64,000 bases of DNA from RYN-111 sp963760125. Lineage in GTDB: Bacteria; Actinomycetota; Actinomycetes; Mycobacteriales; SCTD01. The stretch lies in contig CAVXBV010000010.1 of assembly GCA_963760125.1 (NCBI GenBank), forward strand, positions 225,358 to 289,357, in the 5' to 3' direction. The notes below the pieces were generated by a model. It had not been told where the DNA came from. It worked only from the letters and a program-made list of their open reading frames with translations, and searched no databases. Made by a program: the position numbers and the translations under genes. Below are positions 33,312-41,456 of this stretch, one piece after another; the stretch's first letter is position 1, and each line of letters starts with the position of its first letter.

Positions 33312-33974
33312 ATGATGGGGCGGAAGCACGCTGTCGAGACGCGAGGGAGTCGCCGGGTGGTCGGGACCGAAGGTCAGGACGAGGCGCCAGGACGCCGTGA
33401 GCGGCCGAAGACGGCTGCGCAGCGCCGGGCCGAGCAGGTCGCGGGGGGCGACAGCGCGTCGACCCAGGTGGATGATGCACCGATGACGCCGCCCGAGACG
33501 ACCCCCGAACCGACGCAGGCAGCGACCACGGAGGACGTGGCCGCTGGGCCGTCCGTCACCGGCCCGTCGGAGCCCCCGTCGGCCCCCGTGCCGGCGAAGA
33601 AGGCGGTGAAGGCCGCCAAGAAGGCGGCCAAGAAGGCCGCGAAGGCCCCCGCGAAGAGGGCCGCGGCCACGAAGGCTCCGGGTGCGCCGCCCGCCAAGAA
33701 AGCCCCCGCCGCCAAGGCCACCACGAAAAAAGCACCCGCCCAGAAGGCAGCAACGGAGCCGTCCCCTTCGGCGGTGCCGGGCGAGCCGGTGGCGGGGATG
33801 TCCCCCGCGCCGACCGTGGCAGGTGTCCCGCCCCGTCCGACCCCGCGACCCGAGCCCCGACCGGCGCCCGTCGTGGTCGAGCCGGTCCCGGGGGTTCCGA
33901 TCACCAAGACCCACGTGGTGGGCGCTGCTTCCGTGCTCGTCCTGCTGATCTGGTGGCTGCGCCGCCGGCGCTAG
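33312..33974 (+). CDS. Lys/Ala/Pro-rich protein with C-terminal membrane anchor
   Basis: 220 residues. The N-terminal third is polar and acidic/Pro-rich; residues about 98-150 are an alternating Lys/Ala/Pro tract (KAAKKAAKKAAKAPAKRAAA) like the C-terminal tails of histone H1-type and mycobacterial HupB proteins. A Pro-rich stretch follows, then one membrane helix (about 200-216) and a WLRRRR tail. Lys-rich plus membrane helix suggests tethering to the membrane of a DNA- or polyanion-binding tail, but no function is known. The stop shares CTAG with the convergent DUF4190 gene. Confidence 0.6.
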   Translation: MMGRKHAVETRGSRRVVGTEGQDEAPGRRERPKTAAQRRAEQVAGGDSASTQVDDAPMTPPETTPEPTQAATTEDVAAGPSVTGPSEPPSAPVPAKKAVKAAKKAAKKAAKAPAKRAAATKAPGAPPAKKAPAAKATTKKAPAQKAATEPSPSAVPGEPVAGMSPAPTVAGVPPRPTPRPEPRPAPVVVEPVPGVPITKTHVVGAASVLVLLIWWLRRRR

Positions 33975-34426
33975 CGACCGAACAGCGCGTCGTCGAGCAC
34001 CGCTGCGCACGTCTGCTGCGCTGCCTTGTCCGGGGCCGCGCTCAGGCAGCGGACGTACTCCTGGCCGGGCGCGCTCGTCAGGAACCACACGACGATCCCC
34101 GCGCTGATCAGCACACCGAGACCACCGGTCACCGCGCCGACCGCGGCTCTGCCGCCGTTGGTGGCCTCCCCGCGACGGGTCCGCCCGCGCCCGAGCAGCC
34201 CGAGGACGACCGCTGCAGGGCCGAGGAGCAGCCCGGGGAGCACCGCGAAGGAGCCAAGCAGCGCGAGCACACCCAGGACCAGTCCCGCGGTGCCCAGTCC
34301 GTTGCGGGAGGAGCCGACCGGACGCAGCGGCTCGCCGTACAGGGGAGCGCCGTAGAGCGGCGGAGCGGGCGACGCCGGCGGCAGGCTGACGGGCGGACCG
34401 GTCGGTGGCGCGAAGGGGTCGGTCAC
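33971..34426 (-). CDS. DUF4190-type membrane protein
   Basis: 151 residues: a Pro-rich N-terminus, then two hydrophobic segments (about 43-77 and 97-118) with GTAGLVLGVLALLGSF, as in DUF4190 proteins of actinobacteria. A short C-terminus with two cysteines follows. No function is known. The TAG stop overlaps the TAG of the convergent gene by 4 nt. Confidence 0.7.
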   Translation of the reverse strand: MTDPFAPPTGPPVSLPPASPAPPLYGAPLYGEPLRPVGSSRNGLGTAGLVLGVLALLGSFAVLPGLLLGPAAVVLGLLGRGRTRRGEATNGGRAAVGAVTGGLGVLISAGIVVWFLTSAPGQEYVRCLSAAPDKAAQQTCAAVLDDALFGR

Positions 34427-34478
34427 GTCGCCATCCTGCCCGACGCCGGGCTCGGCAACGTTGTGATGGACTGGTCGC

Positions 34479-35192
34479 GTGTCCAGGATCTCGGTACCCC
34501 GCAGATGGCTGGCCGGCGCCCTTCTCGTGACCGTCGGCTGGCTCGCCAGCCCCGGCGGGGTCCCCGTGTACGACGGGGTGGGCGCTCCCGACGAGCCGTA
34601 CCGCTACGTGCAGGCACCGGCGGGCGCAACGACGACGGCCGAGCCCACGGTGGCGACCGCCACGACTCCGGTAAAGGATGGCCTGGGGACCAACGGGCTC
34701 AGCGTCGCGACGGCGGAGGTCGGCCCGCAGTTCTCGCTCTACCTCCCGCCCCGCGCGATGGCCACGAGCAGCGGCCCGATCGAGGTGACGGCCACGCCGC
34801 GGGCGCCCACGGATCAGCCCCGGGGCGCCCGGATCGACGGGAACGTGTACGTCGTGTCCCTCACCGCCGCGGGCGGAGTGGTCACCCTGACGGAGAAGGC
34901 GGCCCTCGCCACCGTCTACCTGCGCGCGACCACGGCGACGCAGCCGCCGCCGGAGCTGTACTACCGCGCCGACGCCACCGGAAGCTGGCAGCCGCTCAAG
35001 ACCTCGCGGGGTGGCACGGACTTCTACGTCGCCTCCTTCTCGGGGCCGGGGCAGTACGCCGTCGTCTTCTCCGACAGCGCTGGCGGTGGCGTCCCCGTCC
35101 TGCCGCTCGTGGTCGTGGGGGTGCTGGTGCTGCTGGTCGTCGCTGTGGTCGTCGTGCGGTTGCGGTCGACGACCGGTGATGTCGAGGTCTGA
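34479..35192 (+). CDS. Exported membrane protein of the PVYDGVGxPDEPYR family (copy 1)
   Basis: 237 residues. A signal/TM (about 6-24) is followed by GVPVYDGVGAPDEPYR, a Thr/Ala linker, two beta-rich parts with DGNVYVVSLTA and TSRGGTDFYVASFSGPGQYAVV, and a C-terminal membrane helix (about 205-227). No family was recognised. The same plan recurs in the gene at 35742-36431, and both copies flank a CPBP protease gene. It probably forms an extracytoplasmic domain anchored at both ends. Overlaps the CPBP gene by 14 nt. Confidence 0.6.
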   Translation: MSRISVPRRWLAGALLVTVGWLASPGGVPVYDGVGAPDEPYRYVQAPAGATTTAEPTVATATTPVKDGLGTNGLSVATAEVGPQFSLYLPPRAMATSSGPIEVTATPRAPTDQPRGARIDGNVYVVSLTAAGGVVTLTEKAALATVYLRATTATQPPPELYYRADATGSWQPLKTSRGGTDFYVASFSGPGQYAVVFSDSAGGGVPVLPLVVVGVLVLLVVAVVVVRLRSTTGDVEV

Positions 35193-35745
35193 GGCGGGAG
35201 GGCGCCTCGCCCTGCTGCTGCTCGGGTTCGGCGTGGCCCTGGGCCTGCGGGTGCTGGCGGGCGGCGGGGACGTCGCCCGTTCGCTCTCAGCCGGGCTGCT
35301 GTTCGCCGGGTGCCTGCTCGTGCTGGCGTTGGCCGCGGGGACGCGCGTCCCCCTCAGCCGTCGTGCCCTGCTGATCGGGCTGGCGGGACTGCTCCTGGTC
35401 TGCGCTCCGGTCGCGGTCGAGACGCTCGTGACCGTGCGCCCCCTGCGTGGCACGCAGGGCTTCCTGCCGTGGGCCGCCGTCGTCACGGTCGTCGCCGGAG
35501 CGGAGGAGGTCTTCCTGCGCGGGACGCTGTACGACGCCACGATCCGCTGGGGCGCGCCCGTCGCCATCGGCGTGGGTGCCGTGCTGTTCGCGCTGCTGCA
35601 CGTCCCGCTGTACGGCTGGCACGTCGTGCCCCTGGACCTGGCCGTGGGGATCGTCCTCGGTGGTCTGCGCCACGGCGCGGGGACGCCGTTCGCGCCGGCC
35701 GTGACGCACGTCGGGGCCGACTACGTCGGGTGGTTCGTCAGCTAG
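35179..35745 (+). CDS. CPBP family intramembrane metalloprotease
   Basis: 188 residues, ATG 35179 (a GTG one codon upstream is also possible). About six membrane helices; the diagnostic EEVFLRGTLYD (EExxxRG) at about 112 and LHVPLYGW plus a late THVGADY supply the two Glu, Arg and two His of CPBP (Abi/Rce1) proteases. Overlaps the upstream paralogue by 14 nt and the convergent paralogue by the CTAG of their stops. The pairing with the two PVYDGVG proteins suggests these could be its substrates, an inference only. Confidence 0.82.
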   Translation: MSRSEAGGRLALLLLGFGVALGLRVLAGGGDVARSLSAGLLFAGCLLVLALAAGTRVPLSRRALLIGLAGLLLVCAPVAVETLVTVRPLRGTQGFLPWAAVVTVVAGAEEVFLRGTLYDATIRWGAPVAIGVGAVLFALLHVPLYGWHVVPLDLAVGIVLGGLRHGAGTPFAPAVTHVGADYVGWFVS

Positions 35746-36431
35746 TCCTCTGGGGAGGGACGGCGCACCACGAGGACCGTGATGACGAGCAGCACCACGA
35801 CCCCGCCGAGCAGGAGCAGCAGCCGGCCGAGCTGCAGCCCACCACTGGGGTCGATCGGCGTCGACCCTGGGAGCCGGACGACGGCGTAGTCGCCCAGAGC
35901 ACGAAAAGGTGTGGCGAGCACGTCGCGACCGGCGCGGCTGGTCTTCTGCTCCACCCAGGGATCGCTGGGCCCGCTCCGGTGGACGACGACCGGGTCGGGC
36001 CGGGTCATGACGTTGGCGCGCAGGAACAAGAAGCCCTGCGCGTTGGCCGGGTCCACGGTCGCCTCACCCGTGGCGGTGATGCGGTAGACGTTGCCGTCGA
36101 GCTCACCTCGCGGCGGAGGGGTCGTGTCGATGATCGGCTCGGCGGTGAGGGTGACCGCGTCGGCGGTGCTGCGGACGGCACCAGCCGCGAGATCGAGCAG
36201 CACCTGCGGCCCGCTCTCGTTGCTGGTCAGCGTGACGCCGGCTGCGCGGCCACCGCTGACCCGCACGGTCGTCGTCGGGGTGGACGGGGCCGGGCTGGTC
36301 CCGACGAGGCGGTAGGGCTCGTCGGGGCTGCCGACACCGTCGTACACCGGGATCGCGCCGGGGCTGGCGAGGGCGCCCACGGTCACGACGGCCAGCCCGG
36401 CGAGCCAACGCCGAACGCCGACACCGCTCAC
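35742..36431 (-). CDS. Exported membrane protein of the PVYDGVGxPDEPYR family (copy 2)
   Basis: 229 residues, paralogue of the 34479-35192 product: RRWLAGLAVVTVGALASPGA, then IPVYDGVGSPDEPYR, two beta-rich parts (ELDGNVYRITATG, TSRAGRDVLATPF..YAVV) and a C-terminal membrane helix (about 200-222). The Thr linker and middle region have diverged. It is coupled (4-nt overlap) to the upstream multi-span protein. The two paralogues point at each other across the CPBP gene. Confidence 0.6.
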   Translation of the reverse strand: MSGVGVRRWLAGLAVVTVGALASPGAIPVYDGVGSPDEPYRLVGTSPAPSTPTTTVRVSGGRAAGVTLTSNESGPQVLLDLAAGAVRSTADAVTLTAEPIIDTTPPPRGELDGNVYRITATGEATVDPANAQGFLFLRANVMTRPDPVVVHRSGPSDPWVEQKTSRAGRDVLATPFRALGDYAVVRLPGSTPIDPSGGLQLGRLLLLLGGVVVLLVITVLVVRRPSPED

Positions 36432-37759
36432 GCCGACACCGTCAGGGGCTGGGCGATGAGGTACAGGCTGAAGGCGGTGTAGCCGACCATCGCCACGAGC
36501 CAGGGGAGCTCGCTGAGCAGGGCTCGACGCTCGTCAGGCGCGCGAGCCACGACCTGCCGGTGCGCGAGCACGACAGCGACGACATGCACCGCCACGATCA
36601 TCGCCACGGACACATACCAGTACAGGCTGCTCGGCAAGGGGGTCGGGTTCACGACGAACCCGGTGTTGCCGTCCCCGAACCCCGGGTTGGTGACGAGGGC
36701 ACCGACCAGCTGGCCGTTGGTGATGAGGTACTCCAGGTAGTGGGCCACCAGGTAGCCGAAGGCGATCGGCACCAGGCTGGGGAGCAGGACGGCCAGCGAC
36801 GCGAGCGGTCGCAGCCTCCAACGACCGAGCCGCGCGGACAGGGCGGCGAAGCCGGTGAACAGCGCACAGGCGACCAGGAGCAGCCCGAGCAGCGAGCTCA
36901 CGAGCAGCAGGCGATCGGTGGTGCTGCCGACCCCCAGGACCCTCCGCTCGTAGTCGACCCACGCCGGCGTCGCGATCAGGCCGTCGAAGTTGATGCTCAC
37001 CAGCAGCAGCAGGACGAAGACCAGTCGTCCGGGGGCGACGAGGAAGGGCACGTCGAGCCCGCCCGCGAAGCCGCGACGACCGGGGGCGCCGAAGCGGAAC
37101 CAGCCCAGCCGGCCCCACGCGTTGAACAGGGCGCTGAACACCTCGCCCTGCGCGCGCCAGCCTGGTCCGAACAGCAGCCCCAGGACGAAGGAGGCGAGCA
37201 GGTAGAGCACGAGCACCGTGCCGACGAAGGACGGCTGCGTGGTGTCGAGCTGGAAGACGAGCTCGCCCAGGACCACGAGGACGAACAGGCCGAACGCCGG
37301 CCACCAGCCCATCGTCCAGGGCAGGGGTCGTTGGCGCGCGAGCACGGCTCGGCGCAGCCGCGGGTGGTCCCCGGCGCGCGCGGCGACAGCGAACGGGTTG
37401 ACCGTGCGGGTCCAGTCACCGAGCACCCCGCACGAGAGCGGCACGGCGATCCAGAACGCGACCCAGAAGAACAGCGGGGCGACGTTGAACGTCTTCTCCT
37501 GCGTGCCGACCATGCCGACGACGGCGACGAAGAGGGTGAACAGCACCGCCAGCACGCCGCGAATGGGAGCCCCAGCCGCCAGCGGAACCAGGTCGGGGGC
37601 CTCGGCCGTCGTCGCTGGGCGGTGGTCGCGGCGCAGCGCTACGAGGAACGACAGCGCGACCACGAGAGCACCGCCGCCGACGAACAGCCACAGCGGTATA
37701 GGCAGCTCGTACCGCTCCCCGAAAGCGTGCGCGAGGAGCCGGTCGCTTCCCTTCGTCAC
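36428..37759 (-). CDS. Polytopic membrane protein, unknown function
   Basis: 443 residues with about 10-11 hydrophobic segments. The N-terminus AHAFGERYELPIPLWLF is characteristic of a family of actinobacterial membrane proteins that are sometimes labelled fenitrothion hydrolase-like; that name comes from a distant enzyme and I do not rely on it. Several conserved polar spots lie inside helices (GDWTRTVNPF, HYLEYL). It overlaps the paralogue copy 2 gene by 4 nt, so the two are translated together and may form a complex. Confidence 0.65.
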   Translation of the reverse strand: MTKGSDRLLAHAFGERYELPIPLWLFVGGGALVVALSFLVALRRDHRPATTAEAPDLVPLAAGAPIRGVLAVLFTLFVAVVGMVGTQEKTFNVAPLFFWVAFWIAVPLSCGVLGDWTRTVNPFAVAARAGDHPRLRRAVLARQRPLPWTMGWWPAFGLFVLVVLGELVFQLDTTQPSFVGTVLVLYLLASFVLGLLFGPGWRAQGEVFSALFNAWGRLGWFRFGAPGRRGFAGGLDVPFLVAPGRLVFVLLLLVSINFDGLIATPAWVDYERRVLGVGSTTDRLLLVSSLLGLLLVACALFTGFAALSARLGRWRLRPLASLAVLLPSLVPIAFGYLVAHYLEYLITNGQLVGALVTNPGFGDGNTGFVVNPTPLPSSLYWYVSVAMIVAVHVVAVVLAHRQVVARAPDERRALLSELPWLVAMVGYTAFSLYLIAQPLTVSA

Positions 37760-37769
37760 GTAGGTGGGG

Positions 37770-40082
37770 TCAGCCCACGTGGCGTCGGCGGCGCTGGAGC
37801 AGCAGCAGTCCCGTGCTCAGGACGCCGAGGGCCAGGAGCGGCGCTCCGAGGCCACCCGTCGCCGCGAGCCCCCCACCGGCTCCCGTCGTGGGAGTCGTCG
37901 GGGTGGTGGGCTTGGTCGGTGTTCCCGGGGCGGCGACCGGGGGGGTCAACACGGGCGTCGACGCCGACTTCGCGCCGACCTTGTAGTCCAGCGCCGGAGC
38001 GTTGTCGACGGGGTAGAGGTAGGACTGCACCCGGGAGTCCGGCGCGATGTTCACGAGGGCGTACGCCACCATGTCGCTCAGCAGCGAACCGTCCGTCGCG
38101 GCGATCTGTGACGGTCGGCCGTTCGCGTCGGGCGGGCCGAGGGTCTTCAGCAGCGAGCGGGGCACGTTCATCGTGATGGTGCCCGCGCCGTCCTCGGAGA
38201 CCTTGCCGGGGATCGCCGTCCCGCCGGGGTAGATGACGATCTTCTCGGCGGTCGGGTCGGCCTGCCCGGACTGGGTGCTCGCGGTGGTGTAGTCGTCGAA
38301 GAAGAACGTCCATCCGGTCAGCGGGGACCAGCGCGCGCTCACACCGGCCGGCTGGTAACCGTTCTGCCAGCGCAGCAGGTACATCACCGAGGCACCGCCC
38401 GCGGAGAGGGCCGCTGCCTGCTTGTCCGAACCGGCGAGGCTCGCGACGCGGAGGGTCACGGTGAAGCCGCCGTCGGCGACGGGGTCGCCGCTGTCGAGGC
38501 CGACCTCGGGGGTGATCTCGACGGCCGGCTTGCCGCCTCGGTCCGCGAGGTCCATGGCCGGCTGGTTGACCGTGGCCGGGGCGGGGCACGCGACGCTCGG
38601 CGGCGCGATGCACAGGTTGCCGTACGGCGACAGCGCGTCACCGGCGGGGTCGCTGCTGGTGGTGCGGACGCGTGGCCGCTTCGGGGAGATGGTCCCCCCG
38701 AGCAGGCCAGGTCCGCCCGTCTGGGTGGTGACCACTGACAGGCCGACGTGGCCCTCCTGGTCGTCAGGCAGCTTGGCGGCGTCGTTGTAGACGATGCTCA
38801 GCCGGCCGTCGACCGGGTTGAGGTCCATGGCGAAGTAGTCGACGAGCGACCGGTCACCGAGCTGGGCCGCGCACAGCGTGCCGTTGAGGCAGATCGAGTC
38901 GTAGTGCATCGGGTGCGAGGTGGCCTTCACCTGCGCGACCGTCGGCTTCGCGTCCAGGCCGTTGAGGGTCATCGCGACGTACACGTTCCACGCGCCCTTG
39001 AACGTGCCCAGGTTGGGGTCACCGACCTGGTCGGTGCCGTAGAAGGAGACCGCGAACCGGCCAGGGAGGCCGCTCGCCACGATCCAGGGCATGACCGTCG
39101 TCTCGATCGGTCCCTGGTTGATGCGGATCTTGTCCTCGGTGCCCACGACGACGTTGTCCGCACCCGTGACGCACTTCGACAGGTTGGCGTTCGGGACGAC
39201 GCGGACGTAGGTGTCCTGGAGGTCCTTACCGCCCTTCTCGGCGTACGTCACGTAGATGTTGCCGTCCTGGTCGTGGTCAGCGACCACGAAGCCGGCGGTG
39301 GGGGAGACGTCAGTGGGTCCGACGGTGCAGTTGCCCCACGTGGCGCCGTTGTCCGGCGAGTAGGCGAGCTTGAGCTTGTTGCCGTCGTCGTAGGGGAAGT
39401 AGACCTTCGCCTGCGCGGGCGTGCCGTTCAGGATCGCGCGCATCGGGCCGATGCGGCCGCCCCGATCGGTGACCACGACCGGCGACCCGTAGGAGTAGCC
39501 GCCGTCGGTGGACTTCTGGACCGTGAAACCGGCGGAGAGGCTGTTGTAGTTGAGGAAGACCGTCTTGGCGTCCGTGAACACCATCCACTGCCGGTCGACG
39601 CCTGGCACGGACTCGGACACGGGCGAGCCGTGCAGGGTCTTGCCGGTGTCGTCGGCGGTGCCGGTGCTGAAGTTGGTCAGCGGACCGAGGCCGGTGTAGG
39701 CCCAGGTGTACTGCCCCTTCTCGTTCTTGACCGGCGCGGAAGCCAGACCGCAGTCGCCGCCGCCTTCGGCCGTGGAGATCTGGCCGCGCGGGGCTTGGCC
39801 GAGCAGGTGGAACTGGTCGCCGCCGTCCAGCGAGACCTGCGCGTAGTCCGCGATGTTGGAGAACCCGGACGGTCCGCAGGTGTAGATGTGCCCACCCGGG
39901 TCGGTCGAGATCTCGGGCTCGCCCTGGTCGCGCTGGAGATCAGCGGGCACGGTCGCGCTGAAGTCCAGGCCCAGTGTGGGGGGCTCCGCGGCAGCGGACG
40001 CGGTCTGCCCGACGGGCAGAACGAGGCCCAGGCCGAGCAGGGTGACGGTGACGGACAGGGCGAGTGGGGTACGGCGGCGCAC
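37770..40082 (-). CDS. Secreted sialidase-fold surface protein with C-terminal anchor
   Basis: 770 residues. Signal peptide (about 1-31), then a large beta-propeller-like domain with sialidase/BNR-type blades (VSLDGGDQFHLLG, STDGGYSYGSP, SPDNGATWGN at about 60-260) and a second beta-rich part. The C-terminus has a Thr/Pro linker, then LAATGG, a hydrophobic helix and RRRRHVG, similar to a sortase signal, but LAATG departs from LPXTG. Catalytic residues of a true sialidase were not seen. The protein is probably attached to the cell surface. Lies 10 nt downstream of the polytopic protein's start, likely upstream in the same leftward unit. Confidence 0.7.
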   Translation of the reverse strand: MRRRTPLALSVTVTLLGLGLVLPVGQTASAAAEPPTLGLDFSATVPADLQRDQGEPEISTDPGGHIYTCGPSGFSNIADYAQVSLDGGDQFHLLGQAPRGQISTAEGGGDCGLASAPVKNEKGQYTWAYTGLGPLTNFSTGTADDTGKTLHGSPVSESVPGVDRQWMVFTDAKTVFLNYNSLSAGFTVQKSTDGGYSYGSPVVVTDRGGRIGPMRAILNGTPAQAKVYFPYDDGNKLKLAYSPDNGATWGNCTVGPTDVSPTAGFVVADHDQDGNIYVTYAEKGGKDLQDTYVRVVPNANLSKCVTGADNVVVGTEDKIRINQGPIETTVMPWIVASGLPGRFAVSFYGTDQVGDPNLGTFKGAWNVYVAMTLNGLDAKPTVAQVKATSHPMHYDSICLNGTLCAAQLGDRSLVDYFAMDLNPVDGRLSIVYNDAAKLPDDQEGHVGLSVVTTQTGGPGLLGGTISPKRPRVRTTSSDPAGDALSPYGNLCIAPPSVACPAPATVNQPAMDLADRGGKPAVEITPEVGLDSGDPVADGGFTVTLRVASLAGSDKQAAALSAGGASVMYLLRWQNGYQPAGVSARWSPLTGWTFFFDDYTTASTQSGQADPTAEKIVIYPGGTAIPGKVSEDGAGTITMNVPRSLLKTLGPPDANGRPSQIAATDGSLLSDMVAYALVNIAPDSRVQSYLYPVDNAPALDYKVGAKSASTPVLTPPVAAPGTPTKPTTPTTPTTGAGGGLAATGGLGAPLLALGVLSTGLLLLQRRRRHVG

Positions 40083-40160
40083 GGTGAGGTGCCCTTCAGC
40101 TGGGGACGAGACGTACCCCCAGGATGCCCGATGTGACCGGTGCTGTCAGGGAGGGGGTCC

Positions 40161-40886
40161 TCAGGGGGCGAGTTGGTCCAGGTGGGAGTGCTCCTGCCCG
40201 GACAGCGCCGCGATGCGGTCCATGAGCTCGTCGGTCCAGGCGCGCAGCTCCTGCGGAGTGGGATCCGCGGGGCCGGTCGTGACCGGCCGCATGGGCTCGC
40301 CGAAGCGCACGGCGACCTTGCGGGGGCGGGGCAGCCGCTTACCGGGCGGGCAGGCCTCACGGGCTCCCAGCACCGCGCAGGGGATCACCGGCACGCCGGA
40401 GGTGGCGGCCATCCGGGCCAGTCCGGTGCGTCCTCGGCTCAGGCGGCCGTCCCGCGTCCGGGTGCCCTCGGGGAACACCCCGACGAGCCGACCCTGCTCG
40501 AGCAGCGCGCACGCCGTGTGCAGGGCGGCCGTCGCGGCGTCGGCGCCCCGGCGGTCGACCGGCACCTGTCCGGTCGCCGTGAAGAAGTGGCGCTGACCCA
40601 AGCCACGCAGCCCGGGCCGCGTGAAGTACTCGATCTTGGCCAGGAAGCTGATCCGACGCGTGCGGACGACGAGCGGCAGGAGGAGCCAGTCGAGGTAGGA
40701 CGTGTGGTTGCTGGCGATCAGGGCCGGCCCGCGGCGAGGCACGTACCGGCGGCCCGTGACCTTCGGACGGAACACCACGCTGAGCACCGGGGTGAGGACG
40801 ACCTTCATCACCCAGTACAGCCAGCCGTTGCCGAGCGCGTCGACGTCGGCGACGGGCCGGGGGCCTCCGGGGGTGGCGCTGTGCAC
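40161..40886 (-). CDS. 1-acylglycerol-3-phosphate acyltransferase (PlsC family)
   Basis: 241 residues from GTG 40886, which follows a GGAGGA site. PlsC motifs: NHTSYLDWLLLP (HX4D), VPVDRRG, VGVFPEGTRTRDG and PVIPCAVLG. It transfers an acyl group to lysophosphatidic acid or a related acceptor at the membrane; the exact acceptor is not shown. The longer frame upstream is non-homologous. It is divergent from the membrane protein at 40971. Confidence 0.88.
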   Translation of the reverse strand: MHSATPGGPRPVADVDALGNGWLYWVMKVVLTPVLSVVFRPKVTGRRYVPRRGPALIASNHTSYLDWLLLPLVVRTRRISFLAKIEYFTRPGLRGLGQRHFFTATGQVPVDRRGADAATAALHTACALLEQGRLVGVFPEGTRTRDGRLSRGRTGLARMAATSGVPVIPCAVLGAREACPPGKRLPRPRKVAVRFGEPMRPVTTGPADPTPQELRAWTDELMDRIAALSGQEHSHLDQLAP

Positions 40887-40970
40887 GGTGGGCCGTCCTC
40901 CTGCTTGTCCGTGGTGACGAGCGTCACCACCACGTTGAGCCTGCCACGGCCGGCTGCGATGCTCTGCGGC

Positions 40971-41456
40971 GTGCGCACCACGACGGCCCGGGGGTCCCTC
41001 CGCAGGCTTCCTCGGACGCGGTGGGCCCTGCTGGTCACGGCGTCCGTCGTGATCATCGTCGTCATGGCCGTCTGGTTCACGACGTCCCTCGTCAGCGCCA
41101 TCCTGCAGCGCAACAGCGATCGTGAGGTCTTTCGCCGTGCGGCGGTCGCTGCCCTCCCGCCGGGCGCCACGGACGTCACGACGGGCACGCTGACCGGGAC
41201 GGACGCCTATGCCTTGGGAGACCTGCCCCGCGACCCTGACTCGGTCATCGCTGCGTACGCCGGCCCTGGAGAGGCGGGGATCTCCTGGGTCGAGATCCCG
41301 GACTCGCGCGACGCGCTCATGCGCTACTACCTCTCCGTCGGCAAGGACCGCCTGCTCACGGTGACCGTGTCCCCCTGCCAGCGCTCCCGCAGCACGTGCC
41401 CAGCGGGCGGAACGACCGTCACGGCGGAGGTGTCGGTCGGTGGCCCCAACAGCTGA
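40971..41456 (+). CDS. Single-span membrane protein, unknown
   Basis: 161 residues from GTG 40971, chosen because a -10-like TGCGATGCT ends 7 nt upstream; an in-frame ATG at 40959 would lie inside that element. One membrane helix (about 18-42), then an extracytoplasmic domain of about 115 residues with two cysteines in VSPCQRSRSTCPAGG. No family was recognised. It overlaps the EamA gene by 17 nt. Confidence 0.55.
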   Translation: MRTTTARGSLRRLPRTRWALLVTASVVIIVVMAVWFTTSLVSAILQRNSDREVFRRAAVAALPPGATDVTTGTLTGTDAYALGDLPRDPDSVIAAYAGPGEAGISWVEIPDSRDALMRYYLSVGKDRLLTVTVSPCQRSRSTCPAGGTTVTAEVSVGGPNS

